From contig NZ_BSSU01000010.1 of assembly GCF_030161415.1 (NCBI RefSeq), positions 1 through 64,000 on the forward strand: a DNA stretch of 64,000 nt, given 5' to 3'. Shown one piece after another: positions 28,745 to 40,776 of this stretch. Source of the DNA: Thalassotalea eurytherma (GTDB taxonomy: Bacteria; Pseudomonadota; Gammaproteobacteria; Enterobacterales; Alteromonadaceae). The notes below the pieces were generated by a model, which saw nothing but the letters and a program-made list of their open reading frames with translations, searched no databases and had not been told where the DNA came from. The translations under genes and the position numbers were made by a program. Each line of letters starts with the position of its first letter. The stretch's first letter is position 1.

Positions 28745-28780
28745 GGTCACTATCCGCTATTAAAATAGCAAATAGTGACC
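28745..28780 (-). promoter_or_regulatory. Long hairpin covering the ribosome site of the response regulator
   Basis: The transcript can fold as GGTCACTAT-TT-GCTATT / AATAGC-GG-ATAGTGACC, giving 9 plus 6 Watson-Crick pairs joined by two G-U pairs, with a tiny T-rich loop. The 3' arm contains the weak Shine-Dalgarno GGAT and ends at the ATG. No T tract follows, so it is not an intrinsic terminator. It may lower translation of the regulator or protect an upstream mRNA end. Confidence 0.6.
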
Positions 28781-28801
28781 GTTGACGACGCACTTAATTG
28801 G

Positions 28802-29524
28802 TTATTGCGTACGTGTGATAACAACTCTCATTGTCGGGTTATCAAACTTATGGGCTTGAGTTAACACCGAACTAGTAAGGCCATCATCAACTGAAACAAC
28901 ACCTGAGTGCATGGTTACCATATCAAGCACATCATCTCGCTCAGCATTGTAGCCTTCACCACCATCTGCTTGGCCAGGTATTGTTCCCATCATTTCACTA
29001 TTTGCTTCTGTTCCTGCATCATATGAACTGGTTAACAGGGAAATACTTTCACCAACAGCTAAATCAGCAATAGATCTAGCATTGACACCAGTGAATGCAT
29101 CATTCGTATTAACAAGCATAGTGGCAAGTGAAATATTAGACGGCATCATATCTTCAATCATCACTTCAACCATAGTTGAGGTGCCCGGCATAAGTACATC
29201 CTCAGAAGACCCCGTAGCAAGCGCAACCGACAGGGCAAGTAACTCACTGTTGTCACCACCTTCGGCCATGATTTCTAATGCTTCGCTTGCTGTTTCTCCC
29301 AATGAAAATAAATTACCTTCATCATGTAATACCACAGCAATTGGTGATAGTGGTTGAGCATAGGTTAAATTTGTCACACTAACTTCAAAGCTGTAAATAA
29401 CAGGCTCAGGTGTCGGTGGCGGTGTTACTTCAGGTAGATCATTATCACTATCTGAACAGGCTGACAGTATGAGCAACATTGAGCTCACCATGCCAAGCTT
29501 TATATATTTTGGAAACCTTTTCAT
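28802..29524 (-). CDS. Spondin-domain lipoprotein
   Basis: The 240-aa protein has a lipoprotein signal (LLILSACSDS) and a Pro-rich linker (PEVTPPPTPEP), then a bacterial spondin_N domain: FEVSVTNLTYAQPLSPIAVV, FSLGETASEALEIMAEGGDN, SLLTSSYDAGTEANSEMM and a late MHSG(V)..DD segment. It is 9 bp behind a paralogue with the same motifs but an ordinary signal peptide. The role of these small secreted spondin proteins in bacteria is not established. The position ahead of a two-component system suggests a link to surface sensing or adhesion, which is inference. Confidence 0.8.
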   Translation of the reverse strand: MKRFPKYIKLGMVSSMLLILSACSDSDNDLPEVTPPPTPEPVIYSFEVSVTNLTYAQPLSPIAVVLHDEGNLFSLGETASEALEIMAEGGDNSELLALSVALATGSSEDVLMPGTSTMVEVMIEDMMPSNISLATMLVNTNDAFTGVNARSIADLAVGESISLLTSSYDAGTEANSEMMGTIPGQADGGEGYNAERDDVLDMVTMHSGVVSVDDGLTSSVLTQAHKFDNPTMRVVITRTQ

Positions 29525-29532
29525 AGCCCCTC

Positions 29533-30228
29533 CTACATCACAACAACAGTGACTTTAGCGACCGGGTTTAACCAACGATGAACAGTATTGTCTAAATCGC
29601 TTTTACCACCAGCAGGATCATCATCACCTAACGCACCACGGTGAACGTGCACCATTTCATTTGCTTCAGTAGACGTAACACCTGTTGCACCTGTGCCGCC
29701 GTCGCCTCCTGGAGCAACTGGAATACCCGGTGTACCTGAGGCACCACCGCCGTTAATGATTTCATCATTTGCTTCTGTACCGGCATCATAAGCATTTAAA
29801 TAAACGGTGTAGGTACCCGCTTCAGTAGGAATTGGCCATGAGTTTAATGCAACAAAACCATCATTAGTTGGCAACATCATACCCGCCACCGATAAGTACA
29901 TGTTGGCATCATCAGTATCTAACATTGCTGTTGTTGAGGCCGCTGGTGCTAATAAACCACCGGCAGGATTTTCAACAACATCGGCGCTAGCGTCACCTAA
30001 AACTGTAACAAGGCCTGAGATATCTCCACCTTCTGCCATTGCTTGTAATTCAGCTGATGCGGATTCGCCTAACGTAAATAAAGAAACAGCATCAGTATGC
30101 GCTGTAACAACAAGTGGAGTGTAGTGAATGCCGTTAGTGAGATTAGTAACGGTGACTTCTAATTGCTGAGCCATAGTTAATGGGCTAAGTGCCATTAACG
30201 CAGAGAGTGTAAGTAATTTGCCTTTCAT
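29533..30228 (-). CDS. Secreted spondin-domain protein
   Basis: The 231-aa protein has a cleavable signal peptide (MALSPLTMA-QQ) and a spondin_N domain: LEVTVTNLTNGIHYTPLVVT, FTLGESASAELQAMAEGGDI, VYLNAYDAGTEANDEIINGG, VHRGALGDDDPAGG and HRWLNPVAKVTVVVM. A Gly-rich stretch (GGGASGTPGIPVAPGGDGG) lies before the last strand. It is the first gene of the apparent spondin-spondin-regulator-kinase operon and a paralogue of the lipoprotein behind it. Confidence 0.8.
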   Translation of the reverse strand: MKGKLLTLSALMALSPLTMAQQLEVTVTNLTNGIHYTPLVVTAHTDAVSLFTLGESASAELQAMAEGGDISGLVTVLGDASADVVENPAGGLLAPAASTTAMLDTDDANMYLSVAGMMLPTNDGFVALNSWPIPTEAGTYTVYLNAYDAGTEANDEIINGGGASGTPGIPVAPGGDGGTGATGVTSTEANEMVHVHRGALGDDDPAGGKSDLDNTVHRWLNPVAKVTVVVM

Positions 30229-30279
30229 TTTTTATCCTTGTTATCTAAATAGAGACAACTTGATTATGAAAGGCAAATA

Positions 30280-30318
30280 TCAAGATAAAATCACAAAGTT
30301 ATCACAATTTTATCACAG
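30280..30318 (-). promoter_or_regulatory. Three 11-bp-spaced direct repeats upstream of the spondin operon
   Basis: The minus strand has TGTGATAAAAT, TGTGATAACTT and TGTGATTTTAT in a row, exactly 11 bp per copy, with a weaker fourth (CTTGATATTTG). They lie about 60-90 bp before the first spondin start. OmpR/PhoB-type regulators bind tandem direct repeats of this period, so this is a good candidate site for the regulator of the same operon. Confidence 0.55.
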
Positions 30319-30349
30319 CATTAGTTTTTAACTTATTCAGTTAGTTAGC

Positions 30350-31036
30350 TTATTTAATTAGCGTTGAACGGTCTTTCTTTCGGTCATATACATCTGACTT
30401 ATTGAAGCCTAGCGTAATATGAAAATCTTTTTTGCTCAGTTTGAGCTGTTGCCTAAAGTATTGACCATCACTTGAATTAACCACGACGTAATAAGCTGTA
30501 TCTGTTTCGTTTGACACCGTGCCTACCCCTAAAAGCTCAACGGCTAACCCTTTATTTAAATCGACCTGCTGCTTATCAATATGTTGATACTCATACGGGT
30601 TTATCAAGGTAACGTGAAAAGTATGGTGATCTCTCGCCGCCTGGTTTTGACGAAAAGTTGCAAAATCGTCACCTATCGTTGTTTTCATTTTATTTAGATA
30701 AACATCAATTTGTGCTTTTGAAATACGCCCACCAAGATAGACAAGGCCACTATTATCTTTCAGCTCAACCGGCTTTATTGTTAGCCAATGACCAATTGCT
30801 TTATCTCCTGAAATTGACGTCACTTTTTCTTTATTACCTTTTAGTGCCCTTGCCAACGGCGAGCTTTCGTCGGCCGTTTTAATTGTATTAGCTACGGCAG
30901 CGTTAGTGGTTGTTTTATTTGCTTGGCTTTCTTGCTGAGCATAGACATTTCCAGCGCAGAACAAGCTAATAAACAAAAGACCAACCCTTGATACTTGTGC
31001 TAAATGGCGCTTAAAAGACGAGCTATCTTTCATCAT
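30350..31036 (-). CDS. Secreted 2H-phosphoesterase-like protein
   Basis: The protein of 228 aa begins with a signal peptide (cleavage near VYA-QQ, residues 33/34) and an N/T-rich stretch. Two H-x-T motifs, HVTLINPYEY (His141, Thr143) and HITLGFNKSDVYD (His206, Thr208), are placed about 65 residues apart, the signature of 2H phosphoesterases; the wording of the flanks recalls the branch described with RNA-repair proteins. Family members act on cyclic phosphodiesters of RNA or nucleotides. An exported copy is unusual. ATG at 31036 is chosen because AAGGA lies just upstream; an earlier in-frame ATG at 31057 lacks this. Confidence 0.65.
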   Translation of the reverse strand: MMKDSSSFKRHLAQVSRVGLLFISLFCAGNVYAQQESQANKTTTNAAVANTIKTADESSPLARALKGNKEKVTSISGDKAIGHWLTIKPVELKDNSGLVYLGGRISKAQIDVYLNKMKTTIGDDFATFRQNQAARDHHTFHVTLINPYEYQHIDKQQVDLNKGLAVELLGVGTVSNETDTAYYVVVNSSDGQYFRQQLKLSKKDFHITLGFNKSDVYDRKKDRSTLIK

Positions 31037-31123
31037 TGATTCCTTTATAATGTGCATGCGTTTTACTATATCAGTTTGTTAGCTAAATCGCTTACCTAGG
31101 TTTAACTTTAAAACGAGTATTAG

Positions 31124-31510
31124 ATGAAATTTTCCCTGTGGTTTTCTCCTGAACAATACCACCAACTAGCGACAAAATATTTTAACAAACGATGGATACT
31201 ATTAATGTGGAGCTTTTTAAGCTTTGCACTTTTTACATTAATTGAAAGTAAAATATTCAACGTCACACCCAGTGCGCTGGTTGCTCTCGCACTATTTATT
31301 TTGTTTTTTGCCCTGCAAAGTTTAGTGTTAGCATCGTTTCTGTTCTTTTTTAAATCGCTGCCTTCAAATCAACACAAAGCAGACACTACGTCTGCGGTCT
31401 ATCGCTTCTACCGAACAATTGAATGGCTAGAAACACTGCTTTTTAGCTTCTTACTACCTTTGCCGATGTTAGGCTTTATTTATGCCATACTAATGATTGT
31501 CAAACACTGA
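31124..31510 (+). CDS. Small membrane protein of unknown function
   Basis: The 128-aa protein has three hydrophobic segments (about 23-42, 48-76 and 104-126) and no motif I recognise. It lies 8 bp before the NAD(P)-binding protein gene and is probably co-transcribed with it. The gene is divergent from the 2H-phosphoesterase-like gene. Confidence 0.65.
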   Translation: MKFSLWFSPEQYHQLATKYFNKRWILLMWSFLSFALFTLIESKIFNVTPSALVALALFILFFALQSLVLASFLFFFKSLPSNQHKADTTSAVYRFYRTIEWLETLLFSFLLPLPMLGFIYAILMIVKH

Positions 31511-31518
31511 GAATAAAG

Positions 31519-32244
31519 ATGAAAATACTGATATTTGGTAGCAGCGGCTTGACCGGACAAGCGTTGGTGAAACATTTAACCAACGAAGAGTGTCATGATG
31601 AAATCCATTTAGCTTTGCGTAAACCTCTACCCTCGATGACTCACCCGCACGTGCATCAACATATTATCGATTTCACCTGCGCTGAAGCAATTATTGAGCT
31701 AGTGAGCCAAGGTAACTTTGAACTTGCTTTTTGCGCACTTGGCACAACCATCAAAAAAGCAGGAAGCAAACAAGCGTTCAAACACATTGACGTCGATCTA
31801 ATTTCAATGATTGGTGAATCAGTAACGAAAAGTCATTCAATAAACTGTTTTTGTTTTATTAGTGCTTTAGGTGCAAATGCTAATTCGTCGGTCTTTTACA
31901 ATCGATGCAAAGGGCAAACTGAAAACAACATTATTGAACACTTCAACATTGCAAATGCTGAACGTGTAGCTAACAGTCAAACAACTCAAAAGTTGATTAT
32001 TTGTCGCCCCAGTTTACTAACCGGCGATAGAGATAAATTTCGTTTAGGAGAAAAGATAGGTATTGTGCTTAGCCAATGCGCACCGTTCATATTTAGAGGG
32101 CCTTTAAAACAATATAAACCGATCGATGCCAGTTTATTAGCCTTAGCAATGATTCGAAAAAGCACCTGCGAGGGATTGAAAGAAAGTGATATCGACATCT
32201 GCGAAAACGACGAATTACACAAGATAGGGCAAGCCACAATTTAA
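31519..32244 (+). CDS. NAD(P)-binding Rossmann-fold protein (atypical SDR)
   Basis: The 241-aa protein has the nucleotide-binding start ILIFGSSGLTGQALVKHL and resembles atypical short-chain dehydrogenases of the NAD(P)H-binding/HTATIP2-like kind: ELAFCALGTTIKKAGSKQAF, FISALGANANSSVFYNRCKG with the YxxxK-like element, and LIICRPSLLTGDR. The substrate is unknown. Its last four bases overlap the convergent DUF3392 gene. Confidence 0.78.
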   Translation: MKILIFGSSGLTGQALVKHLTNEECHDEIHLALRKPLPSMTHPHVHQHIIDFTCAEAIIELVSQGNFELAFCALGTTIKKAGSKQAFKHIDVDLISMIGESVTKSHSINCFCFISALGANANSSVFYNRCKGQTENNIIEHFNIANAERVANSQTTQKLIICRPSLLTGDRDKFRLGEKIGIVLSQCAPFIFRGPLKQYKPIDASLLALAMIRKSTCEGLKESDIDICENDELHKIGQATI

Positions 32245-32575
32245 ATGTGGCGTTGCTTTTGAGCGTGTATTCCCATCGCGATAAAAATAACAAGGTGAAC
32301 AGGTACTAAATAGGCAAGTGGTACTTTAGCCAATTGTTCGTTTAATACCGCAGTCAACCATACAGTTGCTAAACCATATCCAAAGGCACAAACCAACACA
32401 AAGGCGATTGTGCGTACAATAAAATGATAGCCCGCAAACATCTTCTTAATATGACTGTTAATTTGGTTGCCAAAAAGTACTAACAACGTTGCAACGATTG
32501 CCATGGCAGCTTGGTATTGATACGGTTTAAACCAAGCCCCTATATCCAACAAAAAATCTAATAGTACATCTGTCA

Positions 32576-32576
<1 letters not shown>
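32241..32576 (-). CDS. DUF3392-family membrane protein
   Basis: The 111-aa protein has three to four hydrophobic segments (AAMAIVATLLVLFG, VRTIAFVLVCAFGYGLATVW, LVPVHLVIFIAMG). The size and pattern fit the DUF3392 family of gammaproteobacterial inner membrane proteins. Its start abuts the ligA stop, so it is likely the last gene of the smc-zipA-ligA message. The function is unknown. Confidence 0.75.
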
Positions 32577-35865
<3,289 letters not shown>

Positions 35866-35878
35866 CGTATCGCCTTCG

Positions 35879-38800
35879 TTATGATAATTCTGCCATTGCT
35901 ACAGCTTCATCAATATCAACAGCAACCATGCGTGAAACACCTGGTTCATACATGGTAACACCGGTTAATTGTGAAGCCATTTCCATGGCTATTTTATTAT
36001 GTGATATATAAATAAACTGAACGGTTTGAGACATTTCTCTTACCAAATTACAAAATCGGCCAACATTTGCATCGTCTAAAGGTGCATCTACCTCATCTAA
36101 CATGCAAAATGGTGCTGGGTTCAGTCTAAAAATTGCAAAAACTAATGATAAAGCGGTTAGCGCTTTTTCTCCACCCGATAATAGGTGAATTGTACTATTT
36201 TTTTTGCCTGGTGGTCTTGCCATAATGGTAACACCTGTTTCGAGTAAATCATCGCCTGTTAATGCTAAATAAGCACTTCCTCCGCCAAAAACTTTTGGAA
36301 ACAGTTGTTGCAGGTCGTGATTGACCTGTTCAAAGGTCATTTTAAATTTAGCGCGAGACTCTTTATCTATTTTGGCAATAGCACTTTCAAGCGTTTTTAA
36401 TGCATCATTCAAATCTTCATCTTGTTGATCCAAATATTGTTTACGTGAAACTTGTGCGTCAAACTCCTCAATAGCGGCTAAATTGATTGCACCGAGCGCG
36501 TCAATATCTTTGGCTATTCGCGTTAAATTTGCTTGCCATAACGTTTCTTTTGCTTCAGCTGGCATTTGGGCGATAACTTGTTTAATAGATTGATATTCAG
36601 CGATAGCTTCTAGCGCAGTTTCTGCACGTAATTGGTAGTTCTGAAGATGAATATGATGCTTATTAAGTGTCGTTTTATGGCGTTCAACTTGATTAAAAAT
36701 GCTTGTTTTTTGTTGTTCTAATTTATCAACCTGCTCAGTTTGGCCAGCTTGCGTTTTATGTAATTCGATCAATTCATTTTCTAATTCAAATAACGTATTT
36801 TGAGCAATTTCCAGTGCCTTTTGATCATCAATTATTGGTGATTTTAGGTTCTCCTCTTCAAAGCCTAGACTTTGTAATTGGCTTTCGAGGTGATGAATTT
36901 GCTCTTCTAAACGCGATTGGTGCAGTTGTGTCGACTGCTGGCTTGTTCGAGCAGTTTCAATCGCCAATGTTATTTGATGGCAAGCTTGCTGCTTATCGAT
37001 AAGGGTTTGTTGTTTAGCAGCGAGACTATCATTTGATTGCTGAGCTTGTACTTCAAGTTGAGACATATCAAATTGCTCATTCGATGCTAACGCTTCAAAT
37101 TGATGCAGTAATGATTCTAACGTTTCTTGCGCCTGAGATAAGGACTCATGCTGTTGCGCTATCTGAACTTGAGTTTGTTCAACTAATAATAGTTTGTGAT
37201 TGTACGATTGCTCATTGAGTGCAAGTGCCTGCTCTGCCTGTTGCAGTTGCTGTTGAAGGTTTTGTTGCTTTAGTTGCTTTGCGGCGACTTGCTCTGAGGC
37301 TTGATTTAGCCGTTGCTCATCAGATTTACATTGCTCACTTAGCACAGCAAGATTTTGCTGACTCGTGATTATCATATGCTCGATAGAGGCAAGTTTTGCC
37401 TGTTTTACCAGCACATTGTTGGTATTTGACCAGCTACCGAACTGAAAAAAGCTATTGGAGAGCCAAAGCTTATTAGGGCAAATCACTGACTGTTCGTCGT
37501 TCAATTGACGTTTAATTTGCATTACTTGCTCAAATGAATCTGTAATCTTTATATTATTTAAATGCGCCAATAACGATGGATAATACGCAACTCCCTCGAT
37601 AACGCTAGCAAGGCTATCTTCAACTACCGGTTGGGGCTTATTCGCTTTAACGATCAAATTGCAATGCTCAATACCCTCGGGCACTGTTAACAAATCTAAT
37701 TTATCTGTCGTGACTTTAGCGTTAAGTACATTACCCAAGACCTTTTCGACGCTCTCACGCCACTTTTCTTCAACGATAATGTCTTGATAAAGCATGCGTT
37801 CAACAGTCACATTCATTGCTGTTAACCAGCTTTCTAATTCAACCTGTTCATCTTTTGAGTGATGACTTTGAGCAAGCTCTTGAGTTTGTCTTGCTCTTTG
37901 GTCAGACAAACTCTCAAGTTGCCACTTTTGCTCAGACAATGTTTGCTTGGTCTGTGAATAGTTTTGTTTTAGCTGAGCTAAGCTAGACGCCTGCTGTTCG
38001 GCATCGGCTACCAACGATTGTTTGCTCGCTTTTAGCTGTGCAATAAATTCAATTTCTTGCTCAATAAGTAACTTAAGTTGTATATGCTCTTTATTACTCG
38101 CTTGTTCAACTAACTTTTGGTGTTGTTCAGTTAACGTTTGAACAAGCTGTTTTTGGTGAGTTATTTTGCTCTCTAATCCAGTGCGCTCAATAAGTAAGGT
38201 TTGTGCCTGTTGGCTTTGTTTTTTTAGTTGTTGTTGTAATTGTCCATTAGACGCTTTAAGCGTATCAATTTCTTGCTGCAACACTAACAAAGCTTGCTCT
38301 TCTTGAGCTAATAAAGGTGACTTACTTTCAATGATTTGCTCATGCTGTTGCTGGCTAACATTGTCTTTCTTTAATTGTTCATTTAATTGCTGAAATTGAT
38401 GTTTGAGCTTCTCTTGTTCTTGAGAGACCACCTGTAAACGCCCTTTGGCATGTTTAATATTTTGCTCTAAGCGAACACAATGAGAGGCGCTGTCGACTTT
38501 CTTGGCTTGCAACTTTTCAAGCTTATCGGTTTGCGTACTATTTGCCGTTTTAATTTGATGTATCTGATTTTCGCAGCTGATTTGTTCAACAACCAACAAC
38601 TCAATTTTTTGTTTCAACTTGTCGATTGCGCTTTGTTCAGCATCGGCTTGTTGTTGATATTTTTGAGATTTTAGAACGGCTAACTCAGCTTTATATTTTC
38701 GCTCTTGTGCTTTTAAAGTACGAAAACGCTTTGCCGCTTGCGCTTGTTGATCAAGCTTTTCTATTTGTTGGCCAAGTTCAAAACGAATATCGCTTAATCG

Positions 38801-39388
38801 CTCAAGGTTTTCCCTGGTATGTTTAATACGATTTTCTGTATCGCGTCGACGTTCTTTATATTTAGATATACCTGCGGCTTCTTCAATAAATACTCTTAAC
38901 TCTTGAGGTTTAGACTCAATAAGACGAGTTATTGTGCCTTGCTCAATAATGGCATAACTACGTGGACCTAACCCCGTACCTAAAAAGATATCGGTAATGT
39001 CTTTGCGACGACACTTACTACCATTTAAAAAATAGGTATTGGTACTTTCTCGATTGACGACACGACGAATAGATATTTCATTACGATCAGCTAAATGTTG
39101 AGATAAAGATGGGCTAATAGGATTATCTGAGTGTTCAAATATCAGCTCTACGCTCGCTTGACCAATCGGTTTACGCGATGCTGCACCATTAAAAATAACG
39201 TCTGTCATGGCATCGCCACGTAGGTTTTTAGCTGAACTTTCGCCTAATACCCAGCGCACCGCATCGATAATATTTGATTTTCCGCAACCATTTGGTCCGA
39301 CAATAGCCGTCATCTGCTGAACAAAAGGTACTTTTGTTGGATCAACAAAGGATTTAAAACCAGCAAGTTTAATTTGCTTTAGACGCAT
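35879..39388 (-). CDS. smc: Chromosome partition protein SMC
   Basis: The 1169-aa ATPase has the N-terminal head (FKSFVDPTKVPF, Walker A GPNGCGKSN), two very long Gln/Glu/Lys-rich coiled coils (about 170-500 and 660-1000), a hinge around 520-630, and the C-terminal head with signature LLSGGEKALTALSL and Walker B CMLDEVDAPLDDANVG. It compacts and segregates the chromosome. Having SMC rather than MukB separates this organism from enterobacteria and Vibrio. scpA/scpB are not in the window. Confidence 0.96.
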   Translation of the reverse strand: MRLKQIKLAGFKSFVDPTKVPFVQQMTAIVGPNGCGKSNIIDAVRWVLGESSAKNLRGDAMTDVIFNGAASRKPIGQASVELIFEHSDNPISPSLSQHLADRNEISIRRVVNRESTNTYFLNGSKCRRKDITDIFLGTGLGPRSYAIIEQGTITRLIESKPQELRVFIEEAAGISKYKERRRDTENRIKHTRENLERLSDIRFELGQQIEKLDQQAQAAKRFRTLKAQERKYKAELAVLKSQKYQQQADAEQSAIDKLKQKIELLVVEQISCENQIHQIKTANSTQTDKLEKLQAKKVDSASHCVRLEQNIKHAKGRLQVVSQEQEKLKHQFQQLNEQLKKDNVSQQQHEQIIESKSPLLAQEEQALLVLQQEIDTLKASNGQLQQQLKKQSQQAQTLLIERTGLESKITHQKQLVQTLTEQHQKLVEQASNKEHIQLKLLIEQEIEFIAQLKASKQSLVADAEQQASSLAQLKQNYSQTKQTLSEQKWQLESLSDQRARQTQELAQSHHSKDEQVELESWLTAMNVTVERMLYQDIIVEEKWRESVEKVLGNVLNAKVTTDKLDLLTVPEGIEHCNLIVKANKPQPVVEDSLASVIEGVAYYPSLLAHLNNIKITDSFEQVMQIKRQLNDEQSVICPNKLWLSNSFFQFGSWSNTNNVLVKQAKLASIEHMIITSQQNLAVLSEQCKSDEQRLNQASEQVAAKQLKQQNLQQQLQQAEQALALNEQSYNHKLLLVEQTQVQIAQQHESLSQAQETLESLLHQFEALASNEQFDMSQLEVQAQQSNDSLAAKQQTLIDKQQACHQITLAIETARTSQQSTQLHQSRLEEQIHHLESQLQSLGFEEENLKSPIIDDQKALEIAQNTLFELENELIELHKTQAGQTEQVDKLEQQKTSIFNQVERHKTTLNKHHIHLQNYQLRAETALEAIAEYQSIKQVIAQMPAEAKETLWQANLTRIAKDIDALGAINLAAIEEFDAQVSRKQYLDQQDEDLNDALKTLESAIAKIDKESRAKFKMTFEQVNHDLQQLFPKVFGGGSAYLALTGDDLLETGVTIMARPPGKKNSTIHLLSGGEKALTALSLVFAIFRLNPAPFCMLDEVDAPLDDANVGRFCNLVREMSQTVQFIYISHNKIAMEMASQLTGVTMYEPGVSRMVAVDIDEAVAMAELS

Positions 39389-39549
39389 TAAATGGGAAAA
39401 CTCTTATTATTATTGTTATTGACTCTATCACGCTACTTTATCAAAGTTAGATGTACTTTGTAACAAGTCAACGCTGTTGCTTTATTTTTATTTTATTATA
39501 ATGAGTTTCGCTAACTGATTGTTGTTAAAAATTAATTCAAGGAGTTGTT

Positions 39550-40311
39550 ATGTCGTCAGCGCAGCTTAAAAAGCCAACAGCCACATCTGGAGCGGGTTAT
39601 TTTTTTTCTGGCTTTTCCTTAATCCAATTAAAAGGGATCAAGCGCTTTGTTTTTATACCGCTTATGGTTAATTTGATCTTATTCTCAATTGCTTTTTATT
39701 TCGTTTTTCAACAATTAGATAGCTATATCGCACAGCTAACCGGTTGGCTGCCTGAAATGCTCGATTGGTTAAATTATTTAATATGGCCAATAGCGGTCAT
39801 GACAGTATTAGTTGTCTTTTCCTTTTTATTTAGTGCAGTAGCTAACTGGATAGCTGCACCATTTAATGGCCTGTTAGCCGAAAAAATGGAGCTGATATTA
39901 ACCAACCAACCTATCGGTGGTGGCGGCATGGCCGACATTATTAAGGATATTCCACGTACCTTGTCACGTGAGTGGCGCAAGCTTCTATACTATATTCCAC
40001 GTGCTGTTGGCTTTTTAATTCTTTTGTGGGTACTCCCTGTTATTGGACAAGTACTATGGTTTTTATTTGTCTCGTGGATGATGGCAATTCAATATAAAGA
40101 TTATGCATTTGATAACCATAAAATAGCCTTTGACGATATGAAAAGCACCTTAACTAACAATAAAGGTATTAGTTTTAGTTTTGGCGTGAGTGTTGCCGTT
40201 TTTTCTATGATCCCGATTATCAACTTGGTTGTAATGCCAGTAGCAATTTGTGGTGCAACGGCGCTTTGGGTTGATAATTACCGAGAAGAATATCTCGCCA
40301 AGCGTGATTAA
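39550..40311 (+). CDS. cysZ: Sulfate transporter CysZ
   Basis: The 253-aa inner membrane protein belongs to the CysZ/EI24 family: GAGYFFSGFSLIQLKGIKRF, hydrophobic segments around 33-53, 76-98 and 145-175, and NWIAAPFNGLLAEKMELIL. It supports proton-driven sulfate uptake for cysteine synthesis. It is divergent from smc-zipA-ligA, the same neighbourhood as in E. coli (cysZ-zipA-ligA). GGAG stands before the ATG. Confidence 0.92.
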   Translation: MSSAQLKKPTATSGAGYFFSGFSLIQLKGIKRFVFIPLMVNLILFSIAFYFVFQQLDSYIAQLTGWLPEMLDWLNYLIWPIAVMTVLVVFSFLFSAVANWIAAPFNGLLAEKMELILTNQPIGGGGMADIIKDIPRTLSREWRKLLYYIPRAVGFLILLWVLPVIGQVLWFLFVSWMMAIQYKDYAFDNHKIAFDDMKSTLTNNKGISFSFGVSVAVFSMIPIINLVVMPVAICGATALWVDNYREEYLAKRD

Positions 40312-40378
40312 ATGATTGACGCTGAATTACATAAATCATACATTGACGCGATAAAGATGTAATTTTTAGGGATAAAAG

Positions 40379-40708
40379 ATGAGAATTTTACCAATCACAT
40401 TATTCATATATTCGGTATTGATAAGTCAAATTGCGGTTGCTGAAGAGCAAGCACTTGAGATGCCTGTTATGAAAGATGCCCGCGTCTTTTATCAAGACAC
40501 AGAAAAACGCCCTTTCGTTACCAATTTTTATACACGTGCTACCAAACAAGCCGTGATAGATTTCTACCAACAACAACTGGGAGAAGTGTTAAGCCAAGAA
40601 TTGAAACGTGGCCGTTTAACACTAAATTTCAGCAAAGATGAAACCAGTTATCGTGTCGTCATCTCAGAGCAAAACAACATGCGTCAGGTTGATATTATTG
40701 CTCAATAG
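40379..40708 (+). CDS. Small secreted protein of unknown function
   Basis: The 109-aa protein has a signal peptide (cleavage near AVA-EE). The mature part (FYTRATKQAVIDFYQQQLGE, SYRVVISEQNNMRQVDIIAQ) looks like one small alpha/beta domain. No family is recognised. It follows cysZ by 67 bp and ends before a bidirectional terminator. Confidence 0.65.
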   Translation: MRILPITLFIYSVLISQIAVAEEQALEMPVMKDARVFYQDTEKRPFVTNFYTRATKQAVIDFYQQQLGEVLSQELKRGRLTLNFSKDETSYRVVISEQNNMRQVDIIAQ

Positions 40709-40723
40709 AGCAACGTTATCTCA

Positions 40724-40756
40724 TAAAAAAGCCAAGTCGATGACTTGGCTTTTTTC
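40724..40756. terminator. Bidirectional terminator
   Basis: AAAAAAGCCAAGTC and GACTTGGCTTTTTT pair around GAT. It lies between the small secreted protein gene and efpL, which converge. Confidence 0.92.
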
Positions 40757-40776
40757 GTTCAATAGGCAACGGTGGC

